Assembly (NCBI RefSeq): GCF_000002235.5
Contig: NW_022145599.1
Location: forward strand, 22,528,879-22,592,878
Direction of reading: 5' to 3'
DNA length: 64,000 nt
Origin: Strongylocentrotus purpuratus
Lineage: Eukaryota > Echinodermata > Echinoidea > Camarodonta > Strongylocentrotidae
Shown here one piece after another: positions 41,341 through 51,849 of this stretch. Position 1 is the stretch's first letter. Every line of letters begins with the position of its first letter. The position numbers were made by a program, and so were the translations under genes. Below the pieces are notes generated by a model that was given only the letters and a program-made list of their open reading frames with translations, did not search any database and was not told the origin of the DNA.

Positions 41341-42190
41341 GGCGCGGTCCAGGATTTAATTCTTAAGGGGGGCCCACATTTGAAATTATGCGAGCCAAAT
41401 ATTGGTATGTAATGGTGACACCGGCAGTGGCAAAAACGTTTTTTGGGGGTAGACAAAAAAAAATGCCCATGGCACCCCCACTCTAACATGTAGGCCCCGC
41501 CGTTGAACGTTTCTCAGCGGGGGTCAAGGGGTGGAGCCCCCAGAAGCTCAAGGGGTATAGGCATTTAATTACTGTCAGATGAGCATATTTTGATACCGTA
41601 TTTGTGACACTGGCAGGACATAAATTTGTTTTTGGTCCAGAGGGCGGAGCCCCCAGAAGCTCAGGGGTTTTATACATTAAATGATCGTCAGATGAGCATA
41701 ATTTTATACCTTATTTGTGACACTGGCAGGTCACGAATTGACGTGGGGTCCAGGGGCGGAGCCCCCGGAAGCTCAGGAGTTTTGAGCAATAAATTACGAT
41801 CAGATGAGCATATTTTTATACCTCATTTGTGACACTGGCAGGACACAAATTAGTGTTGTGTCCAGGGGGTGAAGCCCTTAGAAGCTCAGGGGTTTTATAT
41901 ATCAAATCATCGTCGGATGAGCATAATTTTATACCTTATTTGTGACACTGGCAGGTCACGAATTGGCGTGGGGTTCCGGGGACGGAGCCCCCGGAAGCTC
42001 AGGGGTTTTGGGCAATAAATTACGGTCAGATGAGCATATTTGTATACCTTATTTGTGACACTGGCAGGACATAAATTGGTGTTGGGTCCTGGGGCGGAGC
42101 CTTAGGGCCCTAGGTGGGGTCCAGGGGGCAGAGCCACCGGATGTCAAGGGGTTTTAGGCATTTAATTACGGTAAGATGAGCATATTAGCA
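41341..42190 (+). repeat. Element start plus minisatellite array C, copy 3
   Basis: AGGCGCGGTCCAGGATTTAA (41340) matches the element start at 8130. The C array follows with GACACTGGCAGG at about 41608, 41719, 41831, 41945 and 42058, a period of ~112 bp, which gives the monomer length. Each unit has a GGGGCGGAGCCCCCGGAAGC hairpin. Confidence 0.85.
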
Positions 42191-43372
42191 AATTGAATGA
42201 CGCAATTAGCTTTTTGAATGTTGATCTACATAGTCATTCAATTTCGCACGAACTACTAATTAACAACTTTTAATTACTATAGTTTACACAGAAATTATAT
42301 TGCTGTAAATGTAAATGGGTTTGTAATTGCAAAAACCAGAAAGTCCGAAATAATATGTAAATATTTTCTTAATTCCGAAAATGAAATGGACCGGGCTATT
42401 TATTATTGACATTTTGTTCTCATTTTCTTTATCACACGTTTTGTAATCTTGACACAGTTCATTCTTTCCTAATCGCTTTTTAAAACACCAATTTAGATTG
42501 GCCGCTTTTCAAAGACGTACATGAACAAATTATTATGACGTGCGCTCACCAGCCGATAATTGATTTTTGTTCTTTCTTTTTGTTTATCCACGCACTGTAG
42601 TCTTGTAGTCTCCTTCTATTCTTTACGCGTTTTAGAAGAGGAAAAAGACGAAAAAAACACACCTGAAAACAATGTGTTTATTTAACACCTTCCCGTTCTC
42701 TCAAATTTTCTCAATGTCTAGCCATGATAACTCTGTCTCATTTTGTCTCGACATGCCACTATTGCCAATATAAAGATCCTCTACCTCTAATGCCCCATTG
42801 TACTACTTGTAGCTACTTGCTCCCTCTATATAGAAGACAAGCCTATAATAAATCAGTGACCATTGGTCCCCATGATCCTCTTTTCTTATGTTAATCGAGA
42901 GCTGAGTTAATGAGATAGCCATCTGTCAGTGAGCACCCTGGGCGGTCTATTCACTCCTAGCCAAACTAGTACAGTCGGTCTTTAAAGACAACATTACATC
43001 TATGCCTAGGAAATGAAGGCCTATTTATTATCCGCTACTAATTTACTACGCCTCTGCAAGTATCCTGATGGGCCTTTGTCATTTGGGTCCGATCGTTCAC
43101 GAGACCCCCCCCCCCCCCCCCCGTCTCCTCACACACACATGCCTTGCCGAGACATCAACATGGTATCATATGTACACCTATTCTACTGACCAAATATTTA
43201 ATTGGGCGATTCCCAAATCCTTAATCCCCAACCCGAACGATAGAATCTGGCAAACCGCAAATCTGGACAAAAGCGATCGAACAATAACGTTGAGTCGCTG
43301 AGCGCGCGACTACATAGTAAAAGCTATATGACAATAGATGCTTAGAGCTCGCCGTTGACTTGTTTGTAAATA
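42191..43372. repeat. Members of the 42-50 kb inverted/direct repeat mosaic
   Basis: 42800-42960 (CTCCCTCTATATAGAA.., ATGATCCTCTTTTCTTATGT.., GAGATAGCCA, GGGCGGTCT) is inverted at about 50090-50225. ACGTGCGCTCACC at about 42539 recurs directly at 50257. 43240-43370 (TAGAATCTGGCA.., GAGCGCGCGAC) recurs near 45497-45630 and inverted near 48370-48480 and 48620-48750. No coding capacity is seen. Confidence 0.6.
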
Positions 43373-43484
43373 GGGACTTTTAGATTTGCGTGGACTGATA
43401 CGTGTGACGTCCATTCAAGGCAGTGCATTAAAAGGACGTCGACCGTAGCAATCCACATTGTCTTCGTGCAAAACTAAAAGTCCC
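43373..43484. mobile_element. Short TA-flanked TIR element (same family as 33101)
   Basis: GGGACTTTTAGATTTGCG and the inverse tip CTAAAAGTCCC are flanked by TA on both sides (43371-43372, 43485-43486). It interrupts a repeat copy whose relatives at 45650 and 48600 lack it, giving an empty site. Confidence 0.72.
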
Positions 43485-44159
43485 TACTAACCGATAAAGG
43501 TGTACGTTAGATAGAGTATTTGATCGTGAATCCTAACTTTTCCTTTTCTTTTCGTATATGTCTGTTTAACTTTATGTTTTCTATTTGTTTCCATGACGCA
43601 CCGCCCCACGAAAAAGCAATAACAACAACATAATCAGGAGTAAACAGGTACTAAATACAAAAGAAAAAGAAAATGATAATGATAATGAAGAGAATGAATG
43701 TACACATATTTGCGAACATTACAGTTAACTTTAAAAACATTACGGTAAAAAAAAAAAAGTGCAATGCGATGCTGGTGTATCGCATTGTGCATTGTCTGCC
43801 TTCAGAGGGTTAACAGAACATACATGTATATGCTTTAGTTTTTATCTACGTTCTGTGATTTTATGATTCTTCACTACCAACATTCTGAAGATTACAAACT
43901 TAGTCGTAATGAAAGTCATATCTTAAAATGGGGGATTTGGAAAAAGAGCGATGTTTAATAGAGCAGATACAATAACAACACATTCTGGCTTTGCAACGGC
44001 ATATTGTCTTTTAGGACTATACAAAGTTTGGTTGTGTAGTTGCATATAGGCTACATTTTTCTATGTACGGTGTTTGTTACTTTATAACCAAGGCTTGGCT
44101 AATTCCAGAACCTTGGAGTACACACCGATACGTACATGTTACATGATCAACCTAAACTA
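43485..44159. other. Repeat mosaic and AT-rich sequence
   Basis: 43490-43640 (ACCGATAAAGGTGTACGTTA, GATCGTGAATCCTAACTTTT) recurs at 45655-45800 and inverted at 48480-48600. A diverged relative of the region near 13520-13680 ends this interval. No gene. Confidence 0.5.
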
Positions 44160-44820
44160 AGTTTGCGCCCCCTAAGTTTTTAGAACAAGTTGCGGCACCT
44201 CAATAAAATATAAATTTCTGCACCCTAAGTTTCAAATTTGCGCCACGTTAGTTTCAGACCAATTTTGCGCCCCTTAAAATATAAACGTCCCCCCCCCCCC
44301 CAAGTTTCAGATCAATGCGGCGCGAGTCCTTCAACGTAATAAATACATTGTGCGCCCCCTAAGTTTCAGAACAAGTTGCGGCACCTCAATAAAATATAAA
44401 TTTCTGCACCCCGCTAAGTTTCAGATCAAATTTGCACCCCCTTAGTTTCAGACCAATGTTGCGCCCCCTTAATAACCAGAATATAAACGTCCTACCCCCT
44501 TAGTTTCAGATCATTTTGGCCCGCCTCAATAAAATATAAATTCCTGCCCCAAAGGTTTCAGATCAATTTTGCACCCCCTCCTTAGTCTAAGATAGATGTT
44601 GCGCCCCACAGGTTAAGATAAATTTTGCGCTACCTCAATCGAATATAAAATGCCGCCCCTTAGTTTCAGATCAATTTGCGACCCCCCCCCCCCCCCCGAA
44701 GTTTCAGATCAATTTTTTCGCCATCTCAGTAAAAGACAAATTTTGCGCCCCCGGTCAATAATGTATATATTTTCCGCCACCTTTTTTTTTCAGATCAATT
44801 TGCAACTCCTCAAGTAATCA
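44160..44820 (+). repeat. Degenerate short tandem repeats (GCGCCCCCTAAGTTTCAGATCA)
   Basis: Around 15-18 irregular units of 25-45 bp, each with TTGCGCCCCC, TAAGTTTCAGATCAA and often CAATAAAATATAAATTT. Spacing and order vary, so the array is old or continually reshuffled. Confidence 0.8.
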
Positions 44821-45032
44821 GCACTGTCATTTTTCTCTTCTTTTTTCCAAGTTTAATAATTTTCGTTATATACTTTCAATTATTTCGCTCTATATCTAAC
44901 ACCATCACTTTAATACGGCACATAACATGTCAACGCAAAGTAGACATATGATGGAAGGCACGTTTGAAAGGGAAAGGAAGAGAGAGAGAGAGAGAGAGGG
45001 GGGGGGTGGGGGTGTCCAAGACCAAAAGAGAA
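44821..45032. other. GA microsatellite and unique sequence
   Basis: A GA run at about 44978-44997 leads into a G run. No gene. Confidence 0.5.
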
Positions 45033-45793
45033 CCTTTGACCCATGTATTGTTCGTGAAATGCATGCAATACTGTTTAATGCACCCATAGGCCTGCAGGGA
45101 TGGGGCATATATAATACCCTTTAATATACAAAGAGTTGCGACACGAAGCGTCCGTTTTGTTGCGTTTTGTTGGAAACAGATATGGCGTTTGAATTATAAT
45201 TTGGACATGCATGAAGTAATCAGTTGATTGAGTGAAACAAGCCCGGATGCGTGTGGCATGGAAAATTAAGGCATGCCATTAATGGCGTGCGACCTATGCC
45301 TTGGACGTGTCGGGCAGCATGCTAAGACATTTTCGACGTCATGCTTTACTCAATATATTTACAGAACATTCATCAAACATTGAACATTAGACAAATCTAA
45401 CAATATTTAAAAAAATCACCCCTCCCTCCACACACATAGCCTATGCCATGCCGATACTTTGGGTAATTCAAGTTAGGCAGCCTTAATCCGCGCCAGACAA
45501 TAGAATCTGGCAAGCCGGACAAAAGCGATCAAACTAGCGTTGAGTCACCGAGCGCGCGACTTCGGTTAGTAAAAAGCTGCTAGTATATGACAACAGATGC
45601 TTATAGTTGTTTACTTGTAGTTTATTATTTATATTTATATACAGTCTCCTAATAACCGATAAAGGTGTATGTTAGATAGAGTATTTGATCGTAAATCCTA
45701 ACTTTTCCTTTTCTTTTCATCCAGTATATATTCAGACAAATGTCTGTTTAACTTATTTTTTTCTATTTGTTTCCATGACGCACCGCCACACGA
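45033..45793 (+). repeat. Left arm of a ~750-bp inverted repeat
   Basis: Collinear reverse-complement match to 48475-49210, including CTTTGACCCATGTATTGTTCG, CGTCCGTTTTGTTGCG, TTACTCAATATATTTACAGA, GGTAATTCAAGTTAGGCAGC and CCTAACTTTTCCTTTTC. Divergence is visible (small indels, substitutions). The arms are separated by 2.7 kb. Confidence 0.85.
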
Positions 45794-47040
45794 ACAAGTA
45801 ACAACAACAGCATAAGGCAATTAACCAAAATATACATGTTTAGCGTCCCCGCCCGCTTCCCTTTTGAGGGCCCCCTCCTTTTTTGTTTTCTTTTTTAAAG
45901 TTAAAAAAAACATACAAACACTGTTAAAGGTACTATGTCCCATTTGCAGGCCAAAACATGAAAAGGTTAAATTCCAACGGCATTTGAAAGACAATACTAA
46001 TTTAGAACTTCCCTAAAAAGAGGGAGCTTGAACATGTCTTTAAGTGGGAAAATAAAGATTATTAGTCGTCGAATCGACTTAGGAGCTATAGAGCCAGTAA
46101 GTAATAGTCTGATTTTCAGACCATTGTACCGAATGGTCGTACGTTTTATGCTTCGCAAAGATTCAATTAGTTTAATTTTGGCCATTACAAGAAGTGGGTT
46201 ATTGATGTAGACAAATGCTCATGTACCCTTTACAGCTCACTTAATATATATGTTATTACCAAAGATGAAAACAGCCAATCAGTCACCCAATAGTGTCTGA
46301 CAGTGAAGTCAAGCAAGTAAACCAGTTTCATTGCATAATTTGAATATTAGGACACTGCTCAAGTTTAAATTTCACAGATAGGACATACATAACATATTCA
46401 TAATTCCTGCAAAGTTCTGCAGAATTTGATGTAGGCTGCAAAAGGGACATTGTATCTTTAAAATGGATCTATTTCTGATTTTAAAATTTAAAAAATCCCC
46501 TCAGCCATCTTGGCTGCAGGGAAAATGTACCAAGCGGCCATTTTGAAAAAGAAAAAAAAAGAAGAAAAAAGGCCTCCTCCTTCCTATTTTTTTAAAAGGC
46601 AGAACGCTAAACATTTTTATTTTATTTGGCCTAATATATGTCGCCGTCATGTTTTCAAGTTCTAATGAGTTGCGTTTTAAAGTTCAGTCTAGAAATCAGG
46701 GGCACTTTATCTTTCGAACAAATATAAATCTAAGGTCGCCTCTATCGGTTATTTGGGGACTAAATAGATATGAATGAGGCCAAATAACAAAAACGAAGTG
46801 TTTCTCGCCTCCTTTTTGGCCGCCGCCTCCTTTTTTTGTTTTACTATTCCGGAACCCCCCCCCCCCCCAACAAAAAAGCCTGTGATATATATTTTGTTTA
46901 AATATCTTCTAAAGTGATACAAATCATTTATTTTGTCATACATTACATCACTATACTCACTTAGCACAATATCTGTGAATAAATGGGCTTGGCCAGCTAT
47001 AATAAGCAATTGGCAGCCATCTTGGAAAAAAATTGAAAAA
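45794..47040. other. Spacer between the inverted arms, left part
   Basis: 46610-46760 (GCCGTCATGTTTTC.., GAGTTGCGTTTTAAAG, CAGGGGCACTTTATC, TTATTTGGGGACTAAATAGA) is inverted at about 50520-50680. Small open frames at 45997-46210 overlap on opposite strands and have no recognisable content. A C run lies near 46855-46868. Confidence 0.5.
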
Positions 47041-48286
47041 TATAGGATTTCCCATTCAAATTAATTTGTCGTGCGTTCAAATTCGACGGTTTTAGTGCAG
47101 TCAGGTATATATCGGGTTTATATTCCCTTTTCTAGTTTTCAAATCTATGGAATTTTCGTTAGAATCTACGTATGTTTCATTCATATTAATAAACAATGTG
47201 CTTCTTTAGCTATTTGGTCATTCGATTTGGCGCAACACGATTTTCTGACAACGCGACGGTGTACTTTTAGCATTCTAATTCATTTGTAGCATTCAAATTA
47301 GCACCTTGTGCACTTCAATTGATGGTCAATAATACATTTATCGTTTATTACACACTTTTTATAGCTCATTCTTTTTCTTTCAAGATTGTTTTTTCATGTG
47401 TATTTCATCATATTTCATTTTCTTGCAATTATACACTTATACTTATTAGATTGATCTGATATTCATCAGCATTTAAGTTTGATTGTTAAGAAGAAAAAAA
47501 CGACTTGCATCTACAGACCTGATAGTCTCGGCATATTTGTAAATGTTCATTTAAGGAAGATGTTTGTCTTATGTTTCATCATAAATTTATCATAATTTCA
47601 TCATAATTTCATTATGGAAGAAGGGTACAATATTGTGACTGGGGTAGGTACTAGAGTCAACAATTTGAACATGATTCATTATTTAGCCATGTCTTTAGTC
47701 ATCGATCTATGAAACTCTTTAAGAAAAACAGAGTGGTGCGCTGGGTATAAGAGACGATGTGAATTACTTGTGTAAAATTCCGAGTCTGTAGTAAAACAAC
47801 AACAAAAAAAGGGGGGGCGATTGAGGGTACCCCTACCTTTCCCGGGTATATGAACATGTCTGTGCAGAAATGCCTTATCCCTTGATTTCGCCCCTTCTTT
47901 ACTTTATGTCTGACTACACCCATCTGCATTGTCCTGAAAATAAATAAATGGAATAACAGCTTAGACCCCAATGGCAAATGATGCATTTTAACTGCATTAT
48001 TTAAAAATTGTAAAAGTTTGTTGCAATTCTTCCCCCTAACATTCCTAACTTGAATAAAAAATATTACGAATACGAATGACAGGAGTTAATTTGAATGATA
48101 AAAAATACGCTTCGACAAGTGAATATTAATTTGAATGCTAGTTGAGCAGTTTCTATAAAAAAGTTTAAATACAAAAACTGGAAAATTGAATGATAATTGG
48201 CACGGCAAAGCCGATCTGCGCTAACTTAAATACAAAGTAAATGAATTCAAATGACAAACACGCAAATTTGGCCGGGAAATCCTATA
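47041..48286. mobile_element. TIR element TATAGGATTTCCC...GGGAAATCCTATA
   Basis: Exact 13-bp inverted tips at 47041-47053 and 48274-48286, followed inward on both sides by CATTCAAATTAATTTG-like sequence rich in ATTCAAAT/GAATGA motifs. The 1246-bp interior has no transposase. The target duplication is not resolved, possibly TA or palindromic. It sits inside the spacer of the larger inverted repeat. Confidence 0.55.
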
Positions 48287-48474
48287 GTATTACTAAAAAG
48301 TAATGCCCTGCATGCCTCCTCCGTTTTGTGTTAAAGTCTGGACGAGAAACACGTTATTTTTATTATTTGGCTTAATAACAAACATGTCAACGGCGAGCTC
48401 AACAATGAGGTATCTGTTGTCATATACTAGTAGCTTTTTACTACGTAGTCGCGCGCTCGGCGACTCAACGCTTT
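48287..48474 (-). repeat. Additional inverted repeat-mosaic copy
   Basis: ACAACAAACATGTCAACGGCGAGC, CTAGTAGCTTTTTACT and CGCGCGCTCGGCGACTC mirror 43260-43370; the same block recurs at 48620-48720. Confidence 0.6.
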
Positions 48475-49210
48475 TTCGTGGGGCGGCGCGTCATGGAAAC
48501 AAATAGAAAACATAAAGTTAAACAGACATAATGAAAGGAAAAGTTAGGATTCACGATCAAATACTATATCTAACGTACACCTTTATATGTTATTTGGGGA
48601 CTTAATAGATACAAATAATAACAAACAAGTCAATGGCGAGCTCATCAACTAAGCATCTGTTGTCATACACTAGTAGCTTTTTACTATTCGCGCGCTCACT
48701 CAACACTAGTTTGATCGCTTTTGTCCGGCTTGTCAGATTCTATTGTTCTGGCGCGGGTTGAGGCTGCCTAACTTGAATTACCCAAAGTGTCGGCATGGCA
48801 TAGGCTATGTGTGTGGAGGGAGGGGGTGATTTTTTTTTAAAATTTGTTAGATTTGTCGGATGTTCAATGTTTGATGAATGTTCTGTAAATATATTGAGTA
48901 AAGCATGACGAATAAAATGTCTTAGCATGCTGCCCGGCACGTCGAGGGCATGGGTCGCACCCCATTAATGGCATGCCTTATTTTCCCCTGCTGCACGCAA
49001 GGGGCTTGTTTCACCCAATCAACTGATGACTCCAAGCATGTCCAAATTATAATTCAAACGCCATAACTGTTTCCAACAAAACGCAACAAAACGGACGCTT
49101 CGTGTCACAACTCTTGGTATATAAAAGGGACTCTATGCGCCATCCCTGCAAGGCCTGTGGGCGCATTAAACAGTATTGCATGGCTTTCACGAACAATACA
49201 TGGGTCAAAG
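48475..49210 (-). repeat. Right arm of the ~750-bp inverted repeat
   Basis: Reverse complement of 45033-45793, ending ATACATGGGTCAAAG at 49210. Confidence 0.85.
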
Positions 49211-49489
49211 AAGAGGAAGAAGCAAAGAAAAGGGGGTAAGGAGATCGAGGGCCTTGCCTCTCAGGCTGTTGCCTCCCCAACCCTCCCCAACCCTCCCCAA
49301 CCCAACTCCAATAAAAAAAAATTAAGAGCGAAAGAAGGAAAGGGAACGAAAAAAGGAAAAGAGGAGATAAAGGAAAGGGGAAAAGAAGAAAAGAAAAGAA
49401 AAGAAGCCAACAAGTTGTGGATCGGGGGAGGCAAAATTCAAACGTGGTGTATTTCTAATTCCATAACCTTACGGTGACTTACAAATGTT
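49211..49489 (+). repeat. Purine-rich unit and conserved block
   Basis: GAAGAAGCAAAGAAAAGG, CCTTGCCTCTCAGGCTGTTGCC, a CCAACCCTCCC triplet repeat, CAACAAGTTGTGGATCGGGG, then TAACCTTACGGTGACTTACA. The module order is the same as at 25.9-27.1 kb. Confidence 0.65.
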
Positions 49490-49812
49490 GCTAAATGATG
49501 GTCATTTGACGGTAATTTAATGCCTAAAACCCCTGAAATTCTTGGGGGCTCCGTCCCCTAGACCTCAAGTCAAAGAGTGTCCTGCCAGTGTCACAAAATA
49601 ATATGGTATAAAAAATACTCACCTGACCGTAATAAAAACGCCTTAAACCCCTAAGCTTCCGGCGGCTCTGCCTTCTGGACCAAACCAAAGGCCCTAAAGC
49701 GGGCCTCTAAATGTTTATCTGACCGAAATTAAACGCCTAAAATCCCTGGGCTCCCGGGGGCTCCGTCCCTGAACCCCATGCCAATACGTGACCTGCCAGT
49801 GTCACAATAAGA
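49490..49812 (-). repeat. Minisatellite array C, copy 4 (inverted)
   Basis: About three units with CTAAAACCCCTGA, GGGGGCTCCGTCCC, CTGCCAGTGTCACA and CTGACCG(A/T)AAT. Confidence 0.8.
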
Positions 49813-49889
49813 TCCCCTCCCCCCCAAAAAAAGGAGATAAAGGAAGAGGACATAGGAAGAAAAAGTAGCAGACAAAGAACATTTATTTT

Positions 49890-50040
49890 TAATTCAGACA
49901 AGGATTATGAGTCGAGAACTCTACAAAGAATCGTCTTCTTTCTCTAGTAATATTTTAATGAAACGTCAAAGCTTCCGCGCTTCGCGCAGGAGAGGGAAGG
50001 GGGCAATTGAATTCAGACATGGATTAAGAGTTCATCTTCT
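49890..50040 (+). repeat. Minisatellite array A, copy 6 (about 1.3 units)
   Basis: AATTCAGACAAGGATTATGA.., CGTCAAAGCTTCCGCGCTTC, GCGCAGG, then a second GAATTCAGACATGGATTAAG that breaks off. Confidence 0.82.
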
Positions 50041-51309
50041 CTTTCCTTAAAAACAGGCTTTACTACTTCAGCAAGAAGGGATTAGACCGCCCAGCGAGCC
50101 AGCGAGGTCACTGTGACAGGTGGCTATCTCAATAACTCAGCTCTTATTTAACATAAGAAAAAGAGGATCATGGGGGACCAACGGGCACCGATTGGAGAAG
50201 TTTTCTATATAGAGGGAGCTTTGAATTTGGCCGCCTTTTAAAGACAAATAATTAAGACGTGCGCTGACCGGACAATTATTGATATTTCTATCTTTCCTTC
50301 TAATCACGCACTTGCATTCTCGACATAACTTTTGTTTTCTTTTTCTTTTTAATAGAGCTATAGAATTTCTATTTTAAATGAAAAAAATACACTCGAAGAA
50401 AAACTGTTTATACCTTCTACCCTTTTCTATTATCGACCTATTTACTCAATATATTTACAGAAAATTCATTTAATAAAAAGCTATACGACAATATATGCTT
50501 CATTGTCTTGCTTGCCGTTGACATGTTTGTTTTTATTATCTATTCAGTCCCCAAATAACTCATAGAGATGTACGTTAGATTTATATTTTCTAAATTCTTC
50601 GAAAAACAAAGTACCCCTGATTTCTAGACTGAAATTTATCTTTCAAACGCAACTCATCAGAACATGACGGCGGCATATTATAATATAATATTAATATTGT
50701 CTGTCTCGCCTCGACTTGACAAAGATAATATTATCTGCCTCACCTCGACTTGACAAAGATAACATTTTGGCAGGCATATTTAAAAACAGATCATTGTGGC
50801 GGGCATAGTTAAAATCACGACTTCACATTCAACCAATCAGATGGCAGGATTAGGAAAAATTCTTAAAGTAAGGTATACAATAGGATTTATATCATTGAAG
50901 CATAACAAAAATAAACACAAATATATGATCTGGGTATTAACAACAATAGGCGAGCCAGTAATTTAAAATAGCAAATCTTGTGTTGTTACCAAAATTATTT
51001 TTTTGAATATGAAAATACAAGGCATCTAATCCATTTACAGGCAGGATGCATCTACATGAAGTGAGCCCACATATATCTAAGGTACGACTGGTCTCTTTAT
51101 TGAAAAAGGCATATCAGAAAAGAATGACCACATATTTGTCTCTAGTGACAAGTTGTTATTGTTGTTTTGGGGTTTATAAGGCTGTCCAATCTGAAAAGAT
51201 TATTTTCGCAAGGCTTTACTGGTTTTTTGAGTTATTTATCAGTGATGATAAGATGGCGCTGTTTATTTTGCTCTGACAAATTAGATTCTGCTTTATGAAG
51301 ATATCGTTT
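50041..51309. other. Repeat-mosaic copy then mostly unique sequence
   Basis: 50060-50650 repeats parts of 42480-43540 and 46610-46760 in mixed orientation. CCTCGACTTGACAAAGATAA is duplicated at about 50707 and 50746. 50830-51309 looks unique; the 76-codon frame at 51046 has no recognisable content. Confidence 0.5.
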
Positions 51310-51648
51310 GGCAGGATGTGGCGGTGAACCAGGCGGCGGGTGGCTGGTTCAATTAGGCCGGCGGGGGCCCAGACGACCTCATTAAGAAGAGGCTCGGCTC
51401 CCATGCGAGAGGCTGGAGTTTGGCGGCATATCACTGTCCTCCCGTCGGCGGCAGCCAGGCTGACCTCGTGTTTTCTAGCTTTTTCCGAGGCTCGGTTTCC
51501 ATTCGAACGGCGGCAGCCGGCGCATGCTTTTGGATGCCATATCCTACCGCCAGGCGGTAGCCGGCTGAGCTAATTTAAAAAATGCAGCCAAGACGCATAA
51601 GTGCAGTTAGCTGCCGCCGGCTGGTATATTTATTTTTGACGCCTCGCC
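51310..51648. repeat. Right GC-rich subterminal region of the Harbinger-like element
   Basis: Contains GGCGGCAGCCAGGCTGACC, GCGGCAGCCGGCGCATGC, CTACCGCCAGGCGGTAGCCG and GCTGCCGCCGGCTGGTATAT, mirroring 39159-39500. The 51340 open frame is GC-rich repeat sequence, not a gene. Confidence 0.65.
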
Positions 51649-51742
51649 TAACATTGTCCGATTCTAATGATTTTAGGGTCTAATAATATGTTTTCTGACA
51701 TGGCAAATTCAACTATACAACTTTCAAAAGTAAAGTGCTTAC

Positions 51743-51807
51743 CTTGACCATGTACATTCAAAATGGCTGCCGTTTCGGTGACAAACATCTAACAACTTCT
51801 TATCCAT
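51743..51807 (-). CDS. Possible short first coding exon next to the satellite
   Basis: On the minus strand ATG at 51807 opens 21 codons (MDKKLLDVCHRNGSHFECTW, then Ser) ending at a strong donor, AAG|GTAAGC. No acceptor exon was found to the left and the product is unrecognised. Speculative. Confidence 0.22.
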
Positions 51808-51849
51808 GGGTTTGGGGGAAATTTCAAGTTTATGGCAACCACTTTTGAC

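Larger units (their letters stand above)
39159..51648. mobile_element. 12.5-kb segment bounded by Harbinger-like TIRs
   Basis: GGCGAGGCGTCAAAAATA begins at 39159 and its inverse TATTTTTGACGCCTCGCC ends at 51648. TAA flanks both (39156-39158 and 51649-51651). A 3-bp TAA/TTA duplication with GG-starting TIRs is typical of PIF/Harbinger. Both ends are GC-rich and carry scattered copies of CAGCCGGCTACCGCC and GGCGGCAGCCAGGCGG in both orientations for about 350 bp. No transposase was recognised inside. It could be one large non-autonomous element swollen by insertions, or two solo ends. Confidence 0.62.
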
